The notes: generated from the letters alone by a model not told the origin. Numbered from the stretch's first letter, positions 30,662 to 42,982 are shown. The stretch: DNA of 64,000 nucleotides from Nannobrachium achirus (GCA_963921795.1 OY997659.1:20247734-20311733), one strand, 5' to 3'. Numbers and translations are program-made.

Positions 30662-30949
30662 CAGGGCTGTGGCAGCAGCAGCAGCAGTTCTATCAGCCAG
30701 CAGCAGCAGCAGCTCAGTGTCGGTAGTATGGAGGAGTAGCAGCCCAGACCCACCCGGGTTTACAGCAACGTTGTGCGGACTGGAGTACAAAGAAAACCGC
30801 GCCTTTGGATGAAATTATCTCCAGCAGGAATCTAATTGACCTCTCAACGATGAGATTGTGCATGGTTGCGAGCACACGTTCAGCTTGAGAGGAGAGGAGG
30901 ATCAAAGCCTAAGCGACACGGCGAATTCTATTTATTATTATTGGGAAAA
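30661..30949 (+). promoter_or_regulatory. Probable 5' UTR of map4k4 with CAG runs and three short uORFs
   Basis: It contains CAGCAGCAGCAGCAG runs (about 30672-30715) and three small upstream ORFs: ATG 30728 (3 codons), ATG 30809 (8 codons) and ATG 30850 (12 codons), all ending before the main ATG. The true transcription start is not visible from sequence, so part of this could be promoter. Confidence 0.5.
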
Positions 30950-31006
30950 ATGGCGAACGACTCTCCGGCTAAAAGTCTGGTGGACATAGACCTCGCATCG
31001 TTGCGG
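30950..31006 (+). CDS. map4k4: MAP4K4 kinase, coding exon 1
   Basis: MAP4K4 is a cytoplasmic Ste20-family (GCK-IV) Ser/Thr kinase acting upstream of JNK and in cell migration and Hippo signalling. The exon encodes the MANDSPAKSLVDIDLASLR segment (19 aa), nearly identical to the start of human MAP4K4; TNIK and MINK1 start differently. It ends at a consensus donor (CGG|GTGAGT). The ATG has a strong context (AAAAATGG). The 5' flank is the GA/CAG-rich region described above. Confidence 0.92.
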
Positions 31007-31289
31007 GTGAGTGGTGTGTTTATAGAGCAACGCTGTCGTTTCATTTCATTTGATGGATCATGTGTACAGTATGTTGCACACAAACGAGCCAAGAAAAACA
31101 GTGTCGTTATGGCCATTATTGTTGACATAATCCCACGGTGTTTTCTTTGTCTATCTATGCACTGGCATGTGATGGGAGATGCATGGGGCGCAACCGCCTC
31201 AATCTGACTTCCACAATCAATATGATTATGATTGTTTTAGGTATTAACACAATAGCCAAACGCTCGTGTTTGTCAACCGTTGGGTTTGA

Positions 31290-31692
<403 letters not shown>

Positions 31693-33369
31693 AATATGCA
31701 ATCTGGCCTGGCTAGCCATCGTCAAAGCAAAGGGAAAAACAACCACGATGAAGCAACGATGATGATAGCCTTCATCCATTCTCCACTCTTGGACTGGATT
31801 ACAGTATATCTCATTGCTTTTTTGCTTTGTGCATTGTCCAATTTGATTGGCATTTGTTAACCTTCCTTTATTTTACAAGCTCACCCTGCAATTCAAATGT
31901 CAGTATCTTTACAATACATAGGCTATTATTTCTTAGTTCTTACATGGAGAGATCATCACATTTTACAAGCGCCTGATAATCGTTACCCATGCTGACCGAC
32001 TTTTGTTGGCTACAATGCTACCACTAGCCTAGTACATGCGCCATTGATTGAGTGCATGGGTGGTGTTTCATTATATTGTTTATCATTATTAGGCCTTTTA
32101 AAGGACCATCCGAGAGCAGGTGAAAATGTTCGTGTGTCTGCGCGTTTTAATTGAGACGTTAATGTATGCATGTACATGATGCTGGCTAGTATCTAAATGA
32201 CTCTGGCAATGACATCATTCTGGTGTTTAACCGTTCAGTCAGTGCCACACGCCCAATGTGGAGGGGCTGGCACAGCTGTCTATGTGGGGCAAATGCACAC
32301 AGCCTACAGTAGGCCCAAATAAATGTGCCAGTAATGCCATGTATTTGTCCTGTTGTCTGTATGCATTTTTTCCTCTATATTATGTTTAGATTGTGTAGTG
32401 TTGTCTTGTCTTGACCGTGAATTGATTGATTGAAGAATGTATTAGAAGGTTGCATAGGGAAAAGTACAGTTTCGTTCGTCACACAAATCACTTGTACAAG
32501 GTCAACTTAAAGGAGATCCTTGTAAGCTTTTCGGCTTATTTACACTGGAAACACTTTGTAGGCCTATCTCATATAACATTGAAAGACAGATGGATAGAAC
32601 ACAGTAATTTACATAAGATATCCTCATTAAAGTTATATAAGAAGCATACAGTGTGTATAATACAGCCTTATAGAAATCATGTGGTTGACTGTGTGTCTCT
32701 GTAGCCCAGATTTCATCTCCTTTCCACCGGCTGTAGCCTAGCCTACATCACATCCTGTTGTGGGAGTCTTGAGTTCCCATAGCCCAGCTGGCCGGGGCTG
32801 TGATTTGCCTGCTGGTTGTCGGGCAACAAACCAGTGATTTTGGCTTACTCCTTTTGCTACTATGACTATATAAACATGGGTTACACAAATGCATCTAATT
32901 AGTAAATATATCAGATATTATGTGATTTTGAAACTCATTCTTAAGGTGAAACTAGTTGCAGTTACAGTTAATGGTGGAGTTGAGGCAACAACTTCAGTCT
33001 CTCAGACATTGCGTTGTTTTGTTTTTAAATACTCTCATTGCAGCTGCTGTCCCTCTATTGCAGTTCATACACTGATTGATGGGGATTGTATTGCCGTCAG
33101 TGATTTATGTAATTATAAAACTATTAGGTTATTTAGTTAAAAGTGAGCCGTTGCCGTGACAACCAATTACAATTGACCATCTCCCTGGGATATGGGATCC
33201 CTACTCTGCTGTTGCCTGGTAGAAATTGGAGGCAAGGAGGTGTGTTCATGTAGATGTGTCCAGACTTGTCCTGAGCAGGAGTTCAGATGTCACTCTAGCT
33301 AGTTGTTATGGCTGAAATGATGGCGGACACAATTCATGCCATGTCATTCGCTAACTGTCCTACATATTG
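31693..33369. other. map4k4 intron 2, nothing identified
   Basis: About 1.7 kb of AT-rich intronic sequence without clear element ends or coding exons. Confidence 0.45.
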
Positions 33370-33660
33370 GTAGATCTCAAACGTATTCGTTTTGAAGGAC
33401 TCCCAAATGATTATATTTTGCTGTGGACCCCCATCTGAGAATGTTTTGTGCCAGGAACCCCCAGAAGAGAGGATTTGTTAGAAAATAGCAGAGGTACAAG
33501 TGAGTGTAGATCTGCTATTTATGAATAGCCAACATATAAATGGATAAAGTGGTTATCAAAATGGTCACAAAATAATTGTGATGCTACATCAACTATTGTT
33601 TGCTCGGGACCCCCTGGAACCCCCTTAAACCCCCCAGGACCCCTGGGGGTCCCTGGACTG
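33370..33660. mobile_element. hAT-like MITE with nested short hairpin
   Basis: It contains TGTGGACCCCCATCTGAGAA and CCCTGGGGGTCCCTGG. A shortened hairpin family copy, GAAAATAGCAGAGGTACAAG / GTGTAGATCTGCTATTTATG, lies at 33481-33522. Confidence 0.6.
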
Positions 33661-33734
33661 TAGATTAATTCTAATATGAATGAATGAAGATTTAATTATT
33701 AATATTGAATCAGACCAATTGTGGGCACTGGGCT

Positions 33735-33835
33735 AACCTGCTGACACTGGTGAATGTTAACCACTATGTCTAAACCTAACCCAAACCCTGACCCTAACCT
33801 CAGTGGGGCTGAGGGAACATAGGGTCGAGGGAACA
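33735..33835. mobile_element. Element fragment with telomere-like core
   Basis: ACTGGTGAATGTTAACCACT followed by CTAAACCTAACCCAAACCCT, the same association as at 6580-6660 and 53205-53260. Confidence 0.5.
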
Positions 33836-34131
33836 TAGCCATGATACCGAAGTGGACTAGGAGTGATGTGTGTGGTTGTTGATTGGGAATGGATTGATGT
33901 TACACCTGCGATGACCCCGGGAGCAACACCATTTGACAAATTACTCTGTTCCTCTGTTCCCATGGCTTTAAAAAGGAGTTTTCTGTGGCTCGGGGCAAAG
34001 ATAAGAGCCACATGAAAAGGTTTCATTAAGAGGAGGAACAAGTGGCTATGGAAATGTTCATATGCTCGGGAACACAAATTAACCTTGACATTTTGAGTCT
34101 AGCTCCTCAGGATTTGGTGAATCATCTCACT
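33836..34131. other. Intronic, nothing identified
   Basis: Unassigned sequence. Confidence 0.3.
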
Positions 34132-34543
34132 GGTGATGGGACGATAAGCGATATTATCGGTTATCGTGATAAAAAACTCACAATAATTGTATTAAATCGT
34201 AGATTTAATTTATCGTGATATCGTCCTCCGTCATTCACTGGGATCAATTCACTTTTTATTTGCCGAGCTGCATATCCGATACCATAAACCCTCTATAATT
34301 GGTAAAAGGTTCATACTTGATAAAGTGTTTTTTTTTTTCACTCTCTATTAAATATCTTTGCCAAAAAATAGCCAGCACGTTGTGAGCTTGTAGATCTGCT
34401 ATTGTAGATCTTGTAGATCTGCTATTTTTGACAAATGTTCCGCCCCAGGATAATGGATTTTGATTATCACGATAATATCGTAAATCGCGATTTCTTTTGT
34501 CATAATAATCGTGATATGAAATTTCATATCGTCCCATCCCTAC
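34132..34543. mobile_element. hAT-type MITE 'GATGGGACGATA' with nested hairpin
   Basis: The left GATGGGACGATAAGCGATAT is mirrored by ATATCGTCCCATCCCTA, with many TATCGTGAT words in both halves. The hairpin copy at 34364-34430 (AAAAAATAGCCAGCACGTTG ... GTAGATCTGCTATTTTTG) splits the element. Confidence 0.75.
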
Positions 34544-35482
34544 ATCTCACATGCCCCAACTTTGGTACAGAAGGAACAAGTCTCTCGCTCTCTCTCTCGC
34601 GGACATTTAGGTTTGCACACTCATGTACATTTGATCCTCAGCTTTTCCTCATTGGTTGGGGTTCCCTTCAAATAGCGAATAGCTCCAGAGTGTGACTAAC
34701 AAGGGCTGCTGCAGCTGTGAGCTCCAACAACTGCAGCTGTTGGGATGGAAAAAGAGGGGAGGAGTGGGTGAGGGAGAGATGGGGTGAGGCAGACTGAGAG
34801 AAAGGCTCGCCTCTAACCCCTCCCATTCACAAAGGTGTTTTTGTTTTAGTGGCTTGAAAGCCCAGCGGGAACGTCCCTCTCACTGTAAGGGTCTTAAAAC
34901 ATACAGCCTGAACCGCAAATCCCAAAGTCAGCATGTACAGTGGGAATCCCCACTACAAATTCTCAGCGGAAATTGTTTAACTCGATTAAGAATTGCTGAG
35001 GGGGATTTAATCAACTTCTCCACTTGATTCTACAACTGTCATTGTCAAATACATTCTTTTTCTAAATGAAACAAAATGTTCATTGTGGTATTCGTGGCTT
35101 GCTTATTGTACAGAGGTGCTGTGCTGTAGCTGTAGTGGAGGGGGGCGAGGGAAGGCATTGTTAGATGTGAGGAAGTCACAGAATTGCAGAAGTCATTAAT
35201 GTAGAAGTTGGTGGCTTGGCATTGCTCCCCAGGTTACAGACCACAGACTTGTTCCTCTATCTTTTTTCAATCAGGGACCAGCATCTCTGGTAACGTTATC
35301 ATTACCAGGCAATGAGGGACCAGTATTCCTGGTGATGCCAGTGTCTCTACTTCAATCCCAAAGAGGATTTAGACTAGCAGTTGTACCAGGTAGTCTCAGC
35401 ATTTAGAACAGCAGTTGTACTATAGTCGTAATGTACAGGGTTTTTCTTTGGAAGCGGTGATGCCAGTGGTGAGCACACCTCA
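34544..35482. other. map4k4 intron 2, no gene seen
   Basis: About 0.9 kb of unassigned sequence, with TCTCTC text near 34585 and repeated CCAG/GGACCAG words near 35275-35330. Confidence 0.4.
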
Positions 35483-35564
35483 TGGCGTGCTCTGCTTGCG
35501 CAGAAGTAGGCCATACTTGTGCGCAAGACGCAAGTTGGCACCTCGACAGAGTGCATTTCTAGTT
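35483..35564 (-). repeat. Solo copy of the shared terminal-type repeat
   Basis: On the minus strand it reads AAACTAGAAATGCACTCTGT-CGAGGTGCCAACTTGCGTC, then GCACAAGTATGGCCTACTTC and GCGCAAGCAGAGCACG. The order matches 3379-3484. No intronless gene lies beside it. Confidence 0.65.
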
Positions 35565-36054
35565 TCTCGCTGCAAAGAGTTGGGCCCATGTGGAACACAA
35601 AGGTACAGGCCGTCCGCGTACTGCAGGAATGTCTTTGCAGTGCTGGCGTCTTCTTAGCTAATTAATGACATGCCGTTTCCATCATCCCAACAGTGAGTTA
35701 AAACCAGCTATAAATTAGCCTAATCCCTGATGCCTCAAATCAATGGTTTACTGTACATCATTAACATTTAAAAAAAGAGAAACACGCTTTATAATAGGTT
35801 TATAATAGCCCTACACAGTAAAATCCTCAAAGTTAATTCATCCATTTGTACACAAGGAACCAAATGTACACATTTGAGAGAATTTTATAGTACATGTAAA
35901 TATATCAGCAGCAAAAATCTTTTACTTGCTAGCTTGTCTAACATCTGTCGTAAAAAGCAAACAATAAACGTCTACTTTGTGGACAAAGTATACATTTGTC
36001 TTTGTTCTCTTTGTTTCCTTACTGGGGTTATGATTGGGAAGATGAGAGTTCTTC
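35565..36054. other. Intronic, nothing certain
   Basis: It includes CTACACAGTAAAATCCTCAA (35811), part of a common fish repeat, and otherwise unassigned sequence. Confidence 0.35.
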
Positions 36055-36381
36055 AATAGGGACTTTAAGCCACGCCGGTTTTCAGTACGGCTCCGCTAGG
36101 CGGAAGTACAGCTACTATGACGCAATCACCGTATCAGTCAAAATTGCTAAGCAAACAGCCGTCGGCGACGGGTTCCACTTCCCACCCCTTTGACTGAAAT
36201 CTTTGGTTCCCATGGTGACGTGTCTATGTCTATGCAGAAGACGTTGTAGACGCTAGGTGGAAAGGTAGCTTCTGCCGGTGTAGGATGGGCTGCGACGGCA
36301 AGCAGGTCTATCTATCGAGCACTGATCCATTTCCGGTTAAAGTTAAAGTCCCTATTTTGAAGAGAAAAAATAGGGACTTTT
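36055..36381. mobile_element. MITE with AATAGGGACTTTAA ends
   Basis: AATAGGGACTTTAAGCC at 36055 is mirrored by TTAAAGTCCCTATTTT ending at 36358. A second forward copy of the terminus (AAAAATAGGGACTTTTA) follows immediately, as if two element ends abut. Confidence 0.65.
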
Positions 36382-36431
36382 ATAGGAATTACTTTTCTGC
36401 ATTCACCCAGCAGATGGCCTGCTCAGATAAG

Positions 36432-36546
36432 CGCTTGGTGGGGAGCTGTTAGGATCAAGTGTTGTCTTGCTCTGGGAAACTTGGACACTTTGATGGGCCA
36501 GCCGAGGGTTGAACCTGTGACCACCACTCGGCTATGGCTGCCCGTA
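36432..36546 (-). mobile_element. tRNA-derived SINE fragment
   Basis: The reverse complement has CATAGCCGAGTGGTGGTCAC (A-box-like) and AGGTTCAACCCTCGG (B box), then CAGAGCAAGACAACACTTGA. Confidence 0.55.
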
Positions 36547-36597
36547 TGAATTGCTTTTTCTACCGATTTACACGACTGTTGGCTATGTGAGCTCAGA

Positions 36598-36715
36598 GGG
36601 GGAGCTGTTAGGGGTTAAGTGTCTTGCTCAGGGACACCTTTTGACTGGGTCACGGCAAACGGGCAAGCCTTGTGATTCGCAGACGGCTTCTCTACCCACT
36701 CTGCTACTGCCGCCC
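36598..36715 (-). mobile_element. tRNA-derived SINE fragment
   Basis: The reverse complement has GCAGTAGCAGAGTGGGTAGA (A-box-like) and a body CCCTGAGCAAGACACTTAAC shared with the other SINEs in this window. Confidence 0.55.
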
Positions 36716-37313
36716 ATGAATCATGAAGCTTGTCTGTTTTTGGTGACGGCGACTTCTACACCCAAAAACAGCTTAAGAACACAGTATTTCCTTACAGGTC
36801 CATTTGTATGTACACAGTTAAATTAACACTCAGGATGTTTCAGCGTATCCTTTATATCCATCCTAGTTCTATGATGCGTGAAAGGCTCTGTCTTACATGG
36901 CATTTTAATGTGTTTTTAACCTTGTTTTAAGGCCTAATTTTAACAGCTTCAGACTGTGGATGATTCATCCATTTATTTTAATCCAGCCTTTGATCACCGC
37001 CATCAATGCCACAATCACTGGTGCTTCCCGACTACTGCTGATGACTACAGACGTTGCTTGATCTACACCGGACTTTCGCACTGGGCTCCACTTGGAGCCC
37101 CTGTGTGTAAGTATTGTTCTGTGCAATAGAATACCATACCATCTATACCTGATCAAACAATTTCTACACCAGATCACAGCAGTGGGCACCGTAATGGTGC
37201 CCATGTTTGTACGTACTGCTCTACACACTTCAGCTAACGTTAGCCATTGATAACAACAACAACAACTTCCTAGCCTAGTGCTGTGTACTGGCAATTATTT
37301 TCTTTTCCATAGG

Positions 37314-38549
37314 ATGGCATCATCGACTCCACTCACCCCAGGGTCCGAGCTCTCCAACCTGAGGTCCCAGCTACACACCATTGAAGAGCTCCTGGCAGAT
37401 ATCCTCCAAAGAAAATCTTCGGTCCTCTCCCAGCTGAATGAACTGGAGACGGGCAAACTCCGCAGGTCAAAGAAGACTATTCATGGTGGTGCGTCCAACT
37501 CTCCCTCCTGGTCAACGGTTGTGAAGAAGGGGAGAACATTTTCTCTCCCGTTGTTTTCCCCTGTCCCTCTTTACAACTGCTTCTCTCCGCTGGCCATTGC
37601 AGAGAAAGCTGTTAGCAGGGAGCTAACGCTAGCTAGCGAGCTAACGCTAGCTAGCGACATGCTAACGGTAGCGTCTGGGGTTGCCATGGACACCCATCCA
37701 CGTGTTGCCACAGACCAACAGCTCCGCTCAACTCCCATATCCACTCGGAAGCGTAGCTGTACCACACTGACCCCCAAAAAAGACCATAAACGCCTCCGAC
37801 TTCGTTCTCCCCCACTTTCTCCATCTCCTCTTGTCGCCAACCTGTCCGAGTCCGAGCGTGCTTCACCTCCGCCGTCCAGCGGAGAAGGGGTAATGGACAC
37901 AGCTGACCCTAATCATGACGTCATCACTCCGGCAGAGACAGTATCTGCCCCCCCTCCTCCACCACCCACACCGGTCAGTGAAGCCACTCCTACTACTAAT
38001 GCAATAGACACCACTGCAGCCAACGTTGGAACTGAAAACCCACTTAAAATATTACTCCCAAAATACATCCTCGTTGGTGATAGTATAGTAAGACACGTAG
38101 CCATCCCAGATTGCATAACATATTCCTTCTCTGGTGCAAAAATCAAGGACTTGATCACACACCTCCCAGACATTGTCCAACGTCACCAGTCTGCCCATAC
38201 TGTAATTGTGCATGTGGGAGTCAATGATATTAAATCTAGGCCTACCCAATCAGCCGATTTGAGCAAGGACTATGAGACTCTAGCCAATGTAATTGAAAGA
38301 CTTAAAAAACGATGCATGTTCTCAGGTCTGATCCCAACCCTGCATAAATCATCTGAATTATTCAGTCGCATACACAGTGCTGACAACTGGATCCGGAATT
38401 TCTGTGTTGCCTGTGGGTATGGTTACATCGATAATTTCGATTCGGTTTGGAAGATCCCTAAGCTATTTCATGACAAGATCCACCTAAATTATAACGGAAA
38501 AAAAGTATTTGCCACCAACATCATCCGTCAGCTGTCGGTCACTACGTGA
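37314..38549 (+). CDS. LINE ORF1 protein with SGNH-esterase-like domain
   Basis: The 411-aa protein has an N-terminal short coiled-coil-like segment (SNLRSQLHTIEELLADILQR), a basic, Pro/Ser-rich middle (polyproline APPPPPPTPV), and a C-terminal SGNH/GDSL-esterase-like domain. That domain has block I GDSIVRHV, VHVGVNDIKS (the Gly/Asn blocks) and DKIHLNYNGKK (the block V Asp-x-x-His). Such esterase domains are known in ORF1 proteins of CR1- and L2-related LINEs. ATG 37314 (MASSTPLTPG) is used because the upstream open frame begins with a non-ATG codon. A tandem (GCTAACGCTAGCTAGCGA)n stretch near 37620-37660 encodes repeated ELTLASELTLAS. Confidence 0.85.
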   Translation: MASSTPLTPGSELSNLRSQLHTIEELLADILQRKSSVLSQLNELETGKLRRSKKTIHGGASNSPSWSTVVKKGRTFSLPLFSPVPLYNCFSPLAIAEKAVSRELTLASELTLASDMLTVASGVAMDTHPRVATDQQLRSTPISTRKRSCTTLTPKKDHKRLRLRSPPLSPSPLVANLSESERASPPPSSGEGVMDTADPNHDVITPAETVSAPPPPPPTPVSEATPTTNAIDTTAANVGTENPLKILLPKYILVGDSIVRHVAIPDCITYSFSGAKIKDLITHLPDIVQRHQSAHTVIVHVGVNDIKSRPTQSADLSKDYETLANVIERLKKRCMFSGLIPTLHKSSELFSRIHSADNWIRNFCVACGYGYIDNFDSVWKIPKLFHDKIHLNYNGKKVFATNIIRQLSVTT

Positions 38550-38618
38550 CGCCAGTCACTAATTTCCAATAACCCTCCTCCACCTTGTCATTCTCATTCC
38601 CTACAACCACTATTACCC

Positions 38619-41576
38619 ATGGCCCATAATTATGTCATACCCACCCATATTCCAGTACTTATCAGTGAAAGGCGCTGTATACGCGTTCACCCTGTACATA
38701 CAGTCAATTTCAATAACTTAGTCAGACCTATTATTCAGCACAACCCACCGCCCCCTATTTCACCTGCTACCACCCCAGTTCTAATGTCTCTTTTAAATGT
38801 CAGGGCCTTGACAGAGAAATCTTTTTTATGTCAAGACCTCATTATGTCCAACAACCTGGACTTCTTTTTTATTACGGAGACATGGTTAAAGGATGGCCAC
38901 ATGGCCCCTCTTACAGAGGCCTTGCCACCAGGCTATGCCTATTTTAGTCAGCCTAGAGTGGACTCCCGCCGTGGTGGTGGTCTTGCTGCTATTTTTAGAG
39001 ATAATTTTAAATGCTCATTGAAATCCTTTGGTAGTTTCTCTTCCTTTGAAATTCTTAGTTTTTTAGTGAATAGCAAGTCACTCCCCCTTTTAGTTATTTT
39101 AATCTATAGGCCCCCAAAAAGCACTGGCTTTCTTGATCAATTCTCTGACCTATTGTCGCTCATTATGCCAAAGTATGATAGAATAATTTGTATTGGTGAC
39201 TATAATTTACATGTCTGTTGTCCTTCCAAATCTGTGGAAGCAGCTGACTTCATTACACTTTATCAGTCATTCAATCTGGTTCAATCCGTTAACGTTTCTA
39301 CTCACAAGAAGGGCCACACACTCGATTTGATTCTATCATTTGGTTTCACAGTAGACAATGTAAATGTCACAGACTTTTCTCTATCTGACCACAAAACTGT
39401 GTCTTTTCAGACCCTGCTTCCACATCCTGTTCCCAAGCCCCCTGTATCCTCCCGCTCTCGTGTTTTTAATGTTAATTCTGCCTCTCGCTTCCAAAACGCC
39501 TTCAGAGCTGTCCCACCTTACATCGCAGATCAGTTTCAAGACTCTGTGGATGAGCTAGTGAATCATTTTAACAGTAACAGTATACTTATTTTGGACAAAA
39601 TTGCACCTTTCAAATCTAAACTACAAAAACCAAATGCCCTGCACTGGCTAAATGACCACACAAGTGAAATTAAAAGACAATGTCGTAGGGCCGAACGTAA
39701 ATGGAAAAAGGATAAGCTACTCACATCCCACAACATTCTTAAGCAAACCATGGTTACATATCAGACTGCAGTCAGAGACGCAAGAAATGCATATTTCTCC
39801 CGCTTAATAAGTTCACAAGGTCATAATCCCAGAATACTTTTTCAGACGATAGATTCTGCAATTAGTCCACCCCCCAGTCAACCTCTTGATGCAACCCCGG
39901 AAAGGTGTGAAGAGTTCCTCATCCATTTTACAAGTAAGATTTTAACTATTAGACAACAGATTACCCCTGAGCTCAGAGAACTTGCGGTTTGCCCTGCTGT
40001 CCCTGTTTTACTCACCCAATTTGAACAGGTTTCTCTGTCAACCATGGAGGATATTATATCCCACATGAAATCCTCTACCTGCACCCTGGATCCTATCCCA
40101 ACTAGATTTTTTAAAGAGATTTTACATATAATTGGACCTAATATTTTAACTATTATCAATTGCTCTCTGTCCACTGGTCTGTTCCCTTCCAGTCTTAAAG
40201 CTGCTCTAATCAAACCCCTCCTCAAGAAGCCAACTTTGGACCCCTCAGTTTTAGATAATTTTAGGCCAATCTCTAACTTGTCATTTTTATCCAAAATTTT
40301 AGAAAAGATTGTGTCCAATCAGTTGATTTCTTTTATGAATTTTAATAATGTATTTGAGGATTTTCAATCTGGCTTCCGTGCCTGTCACAGCACGGAAACA
40401 ACTCTTTTAAAGGTCACAAATGACCTTCTTCGTGCTGCTGACGATGGAGACTGTTCGATTTTATTACTTTTAGATCTTAGCTCTGCGTTTGACACCGTGG
40501 ATCACTCTATTTTAATTGACCGCCTGAAAAATTGGGTTGGCATCGGGGATACAGCTCTCGGCTGGTTGCGCTCCTACCTCACCGATAGGAGTTTTTCGGT
40601 GGTGATTGGGGAGGCAAAATCCTCTCAGGTCCCCCTGACCTCTGGTGTCCCCCAAGGCTCCATTTTGGGCCCGTTACTTTTTTCCTTATATATGCTCCCA
40701 CTTGGCCATATCATCCGTAAACACAAGATTAATTTTCATTTCTACGCAGATGACTCACAGCTGTACATCCCCCTCAAACCTGGCAGCACAGACAATATAA
40801 CCCAAATACTTACCTGTCTCTCTGACATCAAGTGCTGGATGTCCCAGAACTTCCTCCAGCTCAATGAGGCAAAAACCGAAATCCTCCTCTTTGGCCCCCC
40901 ACATTCCACCCCCTTTTTTCAGTCACAGCTTGGCAATTTGTCACAAAATGTTAAAAGTGCTGGCCGTAACTTAGGCGTTATGTTTGACTCTAATTTATCT
41001 TTTAATGTTCAAGTGACCAAGGTAGTACAATCATGTTTTTTCCAGCTTAGAAATATTGCAAAAATTAAATCTTTTCTCTCATATTCAGACCTGGAGAAGG
41101 TCATTCATGCTTTCATTTCATCACGCATAGATTATTGTAACTCCCTGTATTCTGGTCTCAGCAAAAAAACAATCTCCCGTCTTCAACTAGTGCAAAATTC
41201 CGCAGCCAGATTATTGACCAACACCAGAAGACGTGACCACATTACACCTGTCCTTGCCTCCCTTCACTGGCTGCCTGTAAGTTTTAGAATAGATTTTAAG
41301 ATTTTATTGATTACTTTTAAAGCACTACATGGCCTAGCCCCCAGCTATATTGTTGATATGCTGGAGGACTATAACCCAGGGCGCAGCCTCAGGTCCTCAA
41401 ACAAGGCTCTACTAAAAGTCCCAGAAACAAATCTTGTCACCATGGGTGACCGTGCTTTCTCGGTCCGGGCACCCAGGCTCTGGAATGCCCTGCCTGAGGC
41501 TCTAAGATTAGTTACGACACTGTATTCTTTTAAGACACAACTGAAAACTCACCTGTACACCAAGGCTTTTAATTAG
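38619..41576 (+). CDS. LINE ORF2: endonuclease and reverse transcriptase (L2 clade)
   Basis: The 985-aa protein starts with an APE-type endonuclease ([35 protein letters not shown]) and continues with a reverse transcriptase ([48 protein letters not shown] and the catalytic box YADD at Tyr709 to Asp712). It ends with the thumb/C-terminal region [10 protein letters not shown]...LHWLPV...YTKAFN. The length is typical of L2 ORF2 and no stop or frameshift is visible. It would copy its own RNA by target-primed reverse transcription. It begins 69 bp after ORF1. Confidence 0.93.
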   Translation: MAHNYVIPTHIPVLISERRCIRVHPVHTVNFNNLVRPIIQHNPPPPISPATTPVLMSLLNVRALTEKSFLCQDLIMSNNLDFFFITETWLKDGHMAPLTEALPPGYAYFSQPRVDSRRGGGLAAIFRDNFKCSLKSFGSFSSFEILSFLVNSKSLPLLVILIYRPPKSTGFLDQFSDLLSLIMPKYDRIICIGDYNLHVCCPSKSVEAADFITLYQSFNLVQSVNVSTHKKGHTLDLILSFGFTVDNVNVTDFSLSDHKTVSFQTLLPHPVPKPPVSSRSRVFNVNSASRFQNAFRAVPPYIADQFQDSVDELVNHFNSNSILILDKIAPFKSKLQKPNALHWLNDHTSEIKRQCRRAERKWKKDKLLTSHNILKQTMVTYQTAVRDARNAYFSRLISSQGHNPRILFQTIDSAISPPPSQPLDATPERCEEFLIHFTSKILTIRQQITPELRELAVCPAVPVLLTQFEQVSLSTMEDIISHMKSSTCTLDPIPTRFFKEILHIIGPNILTIINCSLSTGLFPSSLKAALIKPLLKKPTLDPSVLDNFRPISNLSFLSKILEKIVSNQLISFMNFNNVFEDFQSGFRACHSTETTLLKVTNDLLRAADDGDCSILLLLDLSSAFDTVDHSILIDRLKNWVGIGDTALGWLRSYLTDRSFSVVIGEAKSSQVPLTSGVPQGSILGPLLFSLYMLPLGHIIRKHKINFHFYADDSQLYIPLKPGSTDNITQILTCLSDIKCWMSQNFLQLNEAKTEILLFGPPHSTPFFQSQLGNLSQNVKSAGRNLGVMFDSNLSFNVQVTKVVQSCFFQLRNIAKIKSFLSYSDLEKVIHAFISSRIDYCNSLYSGLSKKTISRLQLVQNSAARLLTNTRRRDHITPVLASLHWLPVSFRIDFKILLITFKALHGLAPSYIVDMLEDYNPGRSLRSSNKALLKVPETNLVTMGDRAFSVRAPRLWNALPEALRLVTTLYSFKTQLKTHLYTKAFN

Positions 41577-41781
41577 CCTTTTATGTATTATGTTCTATTT
41601 TCTTTTATTATTTTATTTTACTTATTTTGTTTAGTTGTTTATCTTTTAAATGCTACTGTTTACTGTTGTCTTATCTCATTGAATTTTATTGCACTGTATT
41701 TTATTCTGCCATTGGAAAGCACTTTGTAACCTTGTTTTGAAAAGTGCTCTATAAATAAAGTTTATTATTATTATTATTATT

Positions 41782-42074
41782 ATGATAAGCTATTTATAAC
41801 CATGCCTGCCTAGCCCCCACTCAACAAAGAGGAAGAACTACTGTACAAGCCTGTCAAAAGGAATAGTCTCATGCAAAACTGGCTGGCCAACCTTCCGGCC
41901 ATTCAAACTGGAATGTTAGTCCTATCTACTATGGCCTTTCAAAAACAGAGGAAGTATAAAGTACCGCCACGGCCGACAACAACAACCAGAACTGTGTGAG
42001 AACCTATCTCTAGTCTTAACCACTTTGAACCTGTGGTCTCCCTGTTTTGGGCATGTCATTATTGGTGACATTTT
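41782..42074. other. Intronic, nothing identified
   Basis: Unassigned sequence after the L2 tail. Confidence 0.3.
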
Positions 42075-42136
42075 AAAAACATAGTTTACAAGCTCACAAG
42101 ATGCAACAAGCGTTGAGCTTTTGATCAGCTATTTTC
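42075..42136. repeat. Hairpin repeat, diverged copy
   Basis: ATAGTTTACAAGCTCACAAG ... CGTTGAGCTTTTGATCAGCT. Confidence 0.6.
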
Positions 42137-42537
42137 ACAGAGCGATATCATTGTATGGTGTTTAAGTGAACAAACAGCCATTGGCTTCTGTTTCTCACTG
42201 TTCTCAATCAAAATTGGAAGGGTCCATTTGGTTCTATTTGTTCAACACAGAGGAATGACGCCGCATTATCTTTTTGAGCCACATTATCTGTTGGTGTGTG
42301 TGTATGGGAGACTTGTTGACAGTGTTGGTCATACTCATTGTCTGTTCTGGAGGCAGTTTTTGAGGTGTGTGCTCACAGGTGGCCTGTAGGTCCAGGGGTG
42401 GTGGTGTTAAATGCTACTTACTACATGCTCTTACCCAAGTACATCCCACTTTCTGCTGCATGTTACCAGCTTGTTTGGATCAAGCTGGATTGGGACTCAT
42501 AACAAGCTGTAGGTGTGTCATATTTGTGCCTTAGCAC

Positions 42538-42982
42538 TTAAAGAGGTGGTGCCATAGTTTTGTACTTTTTCTGTTTTTCATGTGTCTAGGAGGTTGAAAG
42601 TACTTCATTAGACCCCCTGATGTGTTTTTTTTTTAAATGGTGTATTCTCTTAGTATTTGTTTGTTTTCTCTTGGAGGCTGCCACCTTGTGGCCAAAAGTG
42701 TCAGTTAAAAAACACAGATACTAAGGGTGTCACAGTATTAACTCCTCCCCAATTGCCATTCACCCAACACTGTGGGGTGTGGCTATATCAGCTGGGTCAC
42801 CACCCACCATGCCATCCATGCATACTTAATGAACTGGGGGCGTGGCCACATAAAAACCCAATTTTAACTCTTTCTGTATACTTTTTTGGAAAAAATCTTC
42901 CTCCTAGTATAATCATAATACCTGATAATCATGTTTTAGAGGGGGGGGGGGGGGGGGGGGGATCATGGCACCACCTCTTTAA
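42538..42982. mobile_element. TTAA-bounded MITE, complete copy
   Basis: TTAAAGAGGTGGTGCCATAG is mirrored by ATGGCACCACCTCTTTAA. A poly(G) run (about 42942-42960) lies near the right end. It is the complete relative of 1951-2265. Confidence 0.85.

Larger units (their letters stand above)
36960..41781 (+). mobile_element. L2-clade LINE, apparently full-length
   Basis: A 5' leader of about 350 bp, ORF1 (37314-38549), ORF2 (38619-41576) and a 205-bp 3' UTR end in AAGTGCTCTATAAATAAAGT and a (TTA)n tail (about 41762-41781). Both ORFs are open. The left boundary is approximate; no clear target-site duplication was found. It lies in the sense orientation inside map4k4 intron 2. Confidence 0.85.

Noticed and set aside
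30199-30790. Arg/Glu- and Ser/Leu-rich frames over the GA tract
   Set aside because: Translation of the (GA)n repeats, not protein-like.
35565-35640. Possible short exon fragment on the minus strand next to the solo terminal repeat
   Set aside because: The frame (FLQYADGLYLCVPHGPN) is suggestive but too short, without splice sites or a family I can name.
38052-40318. Antisense open frames over the L2 ORFs
   Set aside because: Shadow frames of the recognised ORF1 and ORF2.
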